Shown: one piece after another, positions 39,051 to 43,866 of the stretch
Layout of the letters: each line of letters starts with the position of its first letter
How positions within the stretch are numbered: the stretch's first letter is position 1
NCBI GenBank assembly: GCA_021432635.1
Contig: MU270044.1
Location: 24,187 to 68,052, forward strand
Direction of reading: 5' to 3'
From: Thozetella sp. PMI_491
Lineage: Eukaryota > Ascomycota > Sordariomycetes > Chaetosphaeriales > Chaetosphaeriaceae
Length of the DNA: 43,866 nucleotides
Made by a program: the position numbers and the translations under genes
Notes under the pieces: model-generated
What the model was told of the DNA's origin: nothing
Databases searched by the model: none
The model's input: the letters and a program-made list of their open reading frames with translations, nothing else

Positions 39051-41983
39051 CTATACCGCATCCATGGACATGTCAGCTGGATTCCAGTAGTCCAGAAAAT
39101 TGTCCCAAACCGGGAAATCATCAGGCATCTAGTCGAATCTTAATATTAGCTGACCGGCACGCTCGACGCAGTCATGGCGCCACTACTTACATTTGCTTGG
39201 AAGAAGTCTTCCGTAATGTAGTTCATTGGTGCCGTTGTGGCGAACACATCAGCCGAGGACACCTGCACTAGTTGCTGAGCCGTCAAATGGACGGGAACGA
39301 CAGGCGTGCTCTGCCAATGTGTGAGCTTCGGTGATGCAGAACAGCCAGGGGAGACTTGAGGCGAGCATACCGGTGTTTGGGCTGCGCGCCCGTCTGATGC
39401 AATCTTCGCGTTGAGCGTCTGGATTAGACCGTCTAGTATCCTCCTCGACCCGTTCTTGATCTTTTCCTTCTTCTGCTCCATGTTGCTGCCCTGGACCGAG
39501 TTCAAGACAATGGTGAGCACGATGATCTCCCGCACATCGCCGGTGGTGTCCTGAGCCATCGAGATCAGCAGATCTAGCGCATGATCAACGGTCTTGACGA
39601 GCACCGGCGTCGACCAAGTCAGACGAGGCTCGGCCGAGAGGGGCGTGGATGACTCGCTCAGCCCGGGGGACATGGCAGGCGGCCATTGTCCGTTCTGCCG
39701 GCCCCGGGCAGCGACAGAGTCGGCTGCACTCTTGATGAAGTAGCACAGGCTGAAGGCGGCTTGCAGGATGTCCTGCCTAAGCAGCAACAAAAACCTATGC
39801 GAGATGTCGGCGTAGAAGGGCACCTGCGGGTCTAGCTCGTCTAGGTACTTGAGGACGGCCATTGAACTCTTGAGATAGGCCGTCGAAATTTGCGGCGGGC
39901 AGTTCGCCGTGCTCAGCGCGAAGGGGCGGTATAAGGCTAGGAGTGCTCGGCGGACGTGGAAGTCGAGGGTGAAGCGCAACCGCCAATCCCGATAGCGTTG
40001 CTGCGGGTCCGGGGAGTACTGCCGCGGAAACAAGCAGTTGATGTCGTCGAGCATACGCTCGAGTCTCCCGCCAACCTCGAGGACTTCTCCGTAGTCGCGC
40101 ACCGAATCGAGACGGCTGATGAGGGCCACGGCGTTCATGCGGAAGGGAAGGGTACTGGCGAGAAACGCCTGCATCTGGTAGGTTGTGCTCTGGTCCATAG
40201 GCTCCGCATCCGGCAACTCCTTCATCGCCGGAGTGAGCTGGCTGTCATCCAGGTTCCTCGGTGGCGCACAAGAGTACTCGTCATCCCGCGCCGCGCACGG
40301 GAGATTGCAGAGAAGCGCTACTTGCAGGTCCATGTCCATGATTGCGAACCACAGCCTCCGCCGGATCTCACCGCTGAAGACGCTGAGCTGCGGGAACTCG
40401 GATGGGTCGCGGTGGAGGCCCATCGTCATGGCCATGCGCACGACAGAACCAAGTTGCGTCCATGCATCCTGGTCTCGGGGCATGATTGTCCATTGGGTGT
40501 GGAGCAGCAGGAGTTCGGTCTGTAGTGTGTTTAGGTCCACGCGTTGCTTTCCTCGCAGACCGTCTAGCCAGCCGCGGACGATGGTCCAGACGGTGGGGGC
40601 ATGGACACCGTCCGGAAGCTCCGCAGTAGGTATGCGGGAGCCGATCTCGTATTTTGAGGCTATTGCGAGCATGCAGAGCAACCGTGGTAGGAAGGTGTCG
40701 TTGCACATCCCATCGGCCCAGTACTGCTCATACTCGTTTCGGAACGTGGGCACGTGAACGATGCGGGAGAAGCCCTCGCCGAAGGTTAGATACGAGTCTA
40801 GCAGCCTGTCGCACGAGTGTTTGCCTGGGAGCATGTCGGCCATGCGCTTTTGTAGAGGCGTTGTGGAGTCGATCAAGACCCTAGTCGGTTCCATATCTCT
40901 GCGGTGCTCTACCTGGAGGGCGCTATGCACATTTTGTAAGCCAACAAAGAGCTCCGCGAATCCTTCAGTGTGGCGGAGAGTCCTCATAAACTCCTTGGCT
41001 TCGTCAAACTGGATCGTCATGTAAGCCAACCTCCCAGGCCGGGGCGTCTCGAGTAGGTCCACCTTACCAAGTTTAGCAACACTTTGGAGCTGTTTTGCCC
41101 AAAGAGGCGCGTTCTCAAGTCTCCCTTGACTGACAGACTGCGGATAGTAGCGGGCGTGGTGGGTGCACGAGGCTGATGTACGGAGTTGCGTGTTGACGCT
41201 GGAGAGCCGTGGTCGGTCGACGAACGCTTCTCCGTTAGCAGCTTCTCTAGCCGGTCCAGTCGCGCGGTCATGTCGTCCATGCCTGGCGAGCCGGCCATCA
41301 TTCCCGCAGCCCCGGTATATGCCCCATTGAACGGGCCCGGGGGCCGCATCGCAGTTTCGTGCAGCGCACCATTCCCCTGAAGGCGCTTAGACGCCCTATC
41401 CGTCTCGCCGTCCGATTCTCCATCCGAGCCTGCTCCGCCCTGCCCATCCGGGGCATACTTGCAGACGCGGTGCGACTTTTGGCACTGCAGGCAGGGCAAC
41501 ACGCGATCGCACCGAAGTTTCCTCTTGCTACGTCGGCGTCAGCACATGGGGAGGAGAAGAGGGGGAGGGTTCATCTGATGGGACATACCGGCATTCCAGG
41601 CACGACTTAACCGGCCGTGGCCGCTTCACACTGCGCGGGGTCGGGGCGCCGGGGTCCAGATACAGGCCGGCCATGGCAGCCGGGTCGGACACCGGCATGT
41701 CGTCGTCGAAGCCGTCCATGACGGGCATGCCGGGGCCCTGGCGTGGGAGATATGACCTCGGGGTTTGGGCAGGCTCCGAACCGTTGCTGGTGCTGTGAGG
41801 ACGAGAGCGCGGTGGCGACAATGGTAGAGCGTGCTGCGGCGGCACAGACTCCAGGCCCCAGAGAGGGTGGCCCAGCGGCGGTTGGTTCGCGAGCAACTCC
41901 GCCGGGTCGAGGGGCCCGTAGAAGGCGCCGGCGCCGGCGGGCAGGACTACTCGGGACATGCTCATGTCAGTGGTGCTCCTCAC
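39051..41983 (-). CDS. Zn2Cys6 fungal-specific transcription factor
   Basis: Four exons (41983-41589, 41527-41068, 41008-39191, 39128-39051) give 916 aa. Each intron is 59-62 nt with a GT donor and AG acceptor and preserves frame. The binuclear cluster is split by intron 1: C128, C131, C138, C144, C147 and C154 (CLECRKRKLRC...CLQCQKSHRVC). A short coiled coil (MDDMTARLDRLEKLL) follows, as in dimerising Gal4-type factors. The middle region (LLDSYLTFGEGFSRIVHVPTF to RRRLWFAIMDMDLQ and beyond) is the Fungal_trans domain. The last intron (39190-39129) bypasses a nearby stop and adds a 25-residue acidic/aromatic tail (MPDDFPVWDNFLDYWNPADM), typical for this subfamily. Target genes are unknown; neither neighbour suggests a cluster. 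Confidence 0.9.
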
Positions 41984-43866
41984 TTCATGGACTTCATGGT
42001 CTGGCGTCTAGAGGCCTGGGCGAGCCGGCACGGGGTGGCGGCGGTGGTAGTGGGGGGTTGTTCTGGCTTTCGAGACTGGCCGGAAAGAGAAGAGATCTCA
42101 AGAGGAAAAGAAGGTCCTGGGGACCCCAAGGTGGCGGCCCCGGGTGGCATATGAACCATCCCATGCATCCCGCCGAGACCGAAAAGACTAAGGTACCTAC
42201 AATTGGCCTGGGGAAGGAACTCGCGGTCCTCGTCCGTGCTGACACACACACTGGCTGCTTCGCACGCGGTTGCGGGCCGCCGCACATCGAGATGACGGGC
42301 CTTGGGGAGGCAGTCGCGAAGTGGAAACCGCGCTTTCGGCCTGGTGCAACCGCGGCGGATGGGGTGTCGTCTGCGCCTGGGGTGGCTCTAGCGCCGATCC
42401 TTCAGCCCAGCACTGGGGCCTGGTAGGCCGGGAAGCCCCCGGGGGGGCACGGGGGGGGGCGCACCTGTCCACCTGTCATGTACAGTACTTGGACTATAGC
42501 TCTGCGACAAAAGACGGCGGCGTCAGGGACTAGGCACTACTGTACAAGTACGAAGTCCCTTACCGCACGGTCCGCACCTACTCCCGACCCCCGCGACCAG
42601 TAGCCCTTTAGGGCTGCACCGCAGGGCAGACTCAGCAGAGCGGTCACCGAATTAAATTGTTAGTGCGCCGCCGCCATTCCGCCGGCGAGCAAAGTACAGC
42701 GCAGTAGCAAAGTTGCAAGTCGCAGCAGCCCCCGTGTGCCCCCTCCCCCGTTCCTGCCGTGACCACTTAGTCGTCGAGAATCCAGCTCCGGCCGCGGTGG
42801 GTGGACTCAAAGGGTCGCAAATCGTCTTTCCGAGCCTCCCGTATTCCGATGCCGCGGCCAGCGAACCCTCGCTACGTGCCCCCCCCCCCCCCCCGGAGAC
42901 CGAAGCGCGCCAAGCTTCAAGACGGCCAAGGTCCCAAGCAGCCGCAGCTTCCGGGAGGTGTATGTCGGACTGTCGAATGCTGAGCAGAGAGTCGAAACGG
43001 GCTGCGGCAACCAACAGCCACACAATCTCTTGCTTTTCCTGGTGTGGCAGCGTGGCCCTCTTCCCTCGATCGGACCCCAGGCTGCTTGATCGCAAAAGTC
43101 ATCGCTTGTTCTACCTTGACCATCCAGCCCATGCCGGTTATGGGGGTTTTTTCTTTTTCTTTTGTTTCGCTGTCCCTGCCCACAGGCATCCTGTGTAACC
43201 TGTCCTGCAGACCATACGTCGTAAACCGTGCTCCGTCACCCGCCCCCAGACAGAGGGAGCCCAATCCGGAAAGCTAACCTAGCTTGCCCGCAGCCCACCT
43301 CGTCACTAAGGTGCCTACCGTACAAGTACTATGGTACCATCTTGCCAAACTGGCCTGACCGGTGCTTGCTCTCTGGCCCTTTCCCCTCCATCTTCCCATC
43401 TTACCTTACCCTGTCCCACCAACTGGGACCGGCGCGGTACCAGCGCTCGGCATCCCCCGAAAAGCGAGGCTACCTAATTTTAGGAATGGCAGACAGGGCA
43501 CGAACCACCCGCCCGGGAAACCTAGACAAAGGGGGATCGGTCAGGATGCGGATGCCCACAGGAAAAGCCCCCAGGGGATGCCCACAGACCACCTATTGTT
43601 TGGCATCTTCAAAATTGCTGCAGTATGGACCTGGGCGCGCGGCGGCCAGGCGATATGCGCTGTATGTACACGTAGCAAATATGCAATGACGCCGGCTTCT
43701 GACTGGATCGCACACACTCCTCTACCCCGGATGACTTCGCACATTTGCTTCCTTCACCGCTCGCATGTGCGCACCGGGCTGATCCCAGATCACGATCAGC
43801 CCCAGGATCTACGGGGACCGGCTACCCGCCGCTAACTTCCGGCCTTCCCGGCTGCCGGCTCGCGGC
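41984..43866. other. upstream region of the transcription factor; no gene
   Basis: Nearly 1.9 kb with no recognisable gene. There is a C16 tract at 42879-42894 and a G-rich stretch near 42438-42461. It presumably contains a long promoter and leader for the minus-strand regulator, common for Zn2Cys6 genes. The right end is cut by the window. Confidence 0.5.

Noticed and set aside
42652..43264. Frames upstream of the transcription factor
   Set aside because: Several mutually overlapping frames on both strands around a C16 tract with no motif.

Overview
The window looks like nuclear DNA of a filamentous ascomycete, most likely a Sordariomycete. The grounds are genes with short 48-130 bp introns (GTAAGT-type donors, CTAAC/CTNAC branch points), a CAP20/perilipin-like gene, a PTH11-type fungal rhodopsin-domain protein, a Zn2Cys6 regulator and long, gene-poor intergenic stretches. 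The species cannot be named from the sequence.

Layout. 1-3.3 kb: no recognisable gene. 3.3-4.8 kb: zinc-HIT box C/D snoRNP assembly protein (BCD1). 5.5-6.27 kb and 20.66-21.07 kb: the 3' and 5' parts of one pirin gene, both on the minus strand, split by about 14.4 kb of foreign sequence. 22.15-22.45 kb: a broken fragment of a SNF2-type gene. 23.6-25.0 kb: SCP-x type thiolase. 27.2-28.7 kb: fungal rhodopsin-domain membrane protein. 29.9-31.2 kb: fungal HNH-type protein. 32.5-33.2 kb: CAP20. 36.3-36.6 kb: a broken fragment of the island's first gene. 37.8-38.5 kb: NAD(P)-binding reductase-like protein. 39.05-41.98 kb: Zn2Cys6 transcription factor. The remainder is intergenic.

The notable region is the island inside pirin (about 6271-20657). 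It carries three head-to-head gene pairs with strictly alternating strands: an unknown two-exon gene and a SNF2-family ATPase; a GIY-YIG-type nuclease with a lysine-rich repetitive tail and a protein with three PHD-like fingers; and a divergent histone H3 variant and an orphan 577-aa protein. It ends in a truncated BED-type zinc-finger gene. The H3 variant keeps the ARKS/GGK tail motifs and the whole histone-fold framework, but has an expanded Lys/Gly/Pro tail and a C-terminal extension of about 65 residues. Nine copies of a 23-bp double motif (TGTAATAAACA, one base, TGTAATAACCA) lie between 16.2 and 20.54 kb. Seven sit in well-supported introns of the histone and orphan genes, including the 5'UTR introns of both, and two in weaker intron candidates. 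Degenerate relatives of two island genes elsewhere in the window show that at least part of the island belongs to a repeated family.

Working model (inference): the island is a mobile or formerly mobile unit, possibly composite (left part 6.3-15.8 kb, right part 15.9-20.6 kb), with a cargo of chromatin-related proteins, that destroyed a pirin gene. No classical transposase, clear terminal inverted repeat or target-site duplication could be identified by eye, so the mobility mechanism is unresolved. Intron-exon structures were deduced by reading splice signals and frame continuity, without transcript data.
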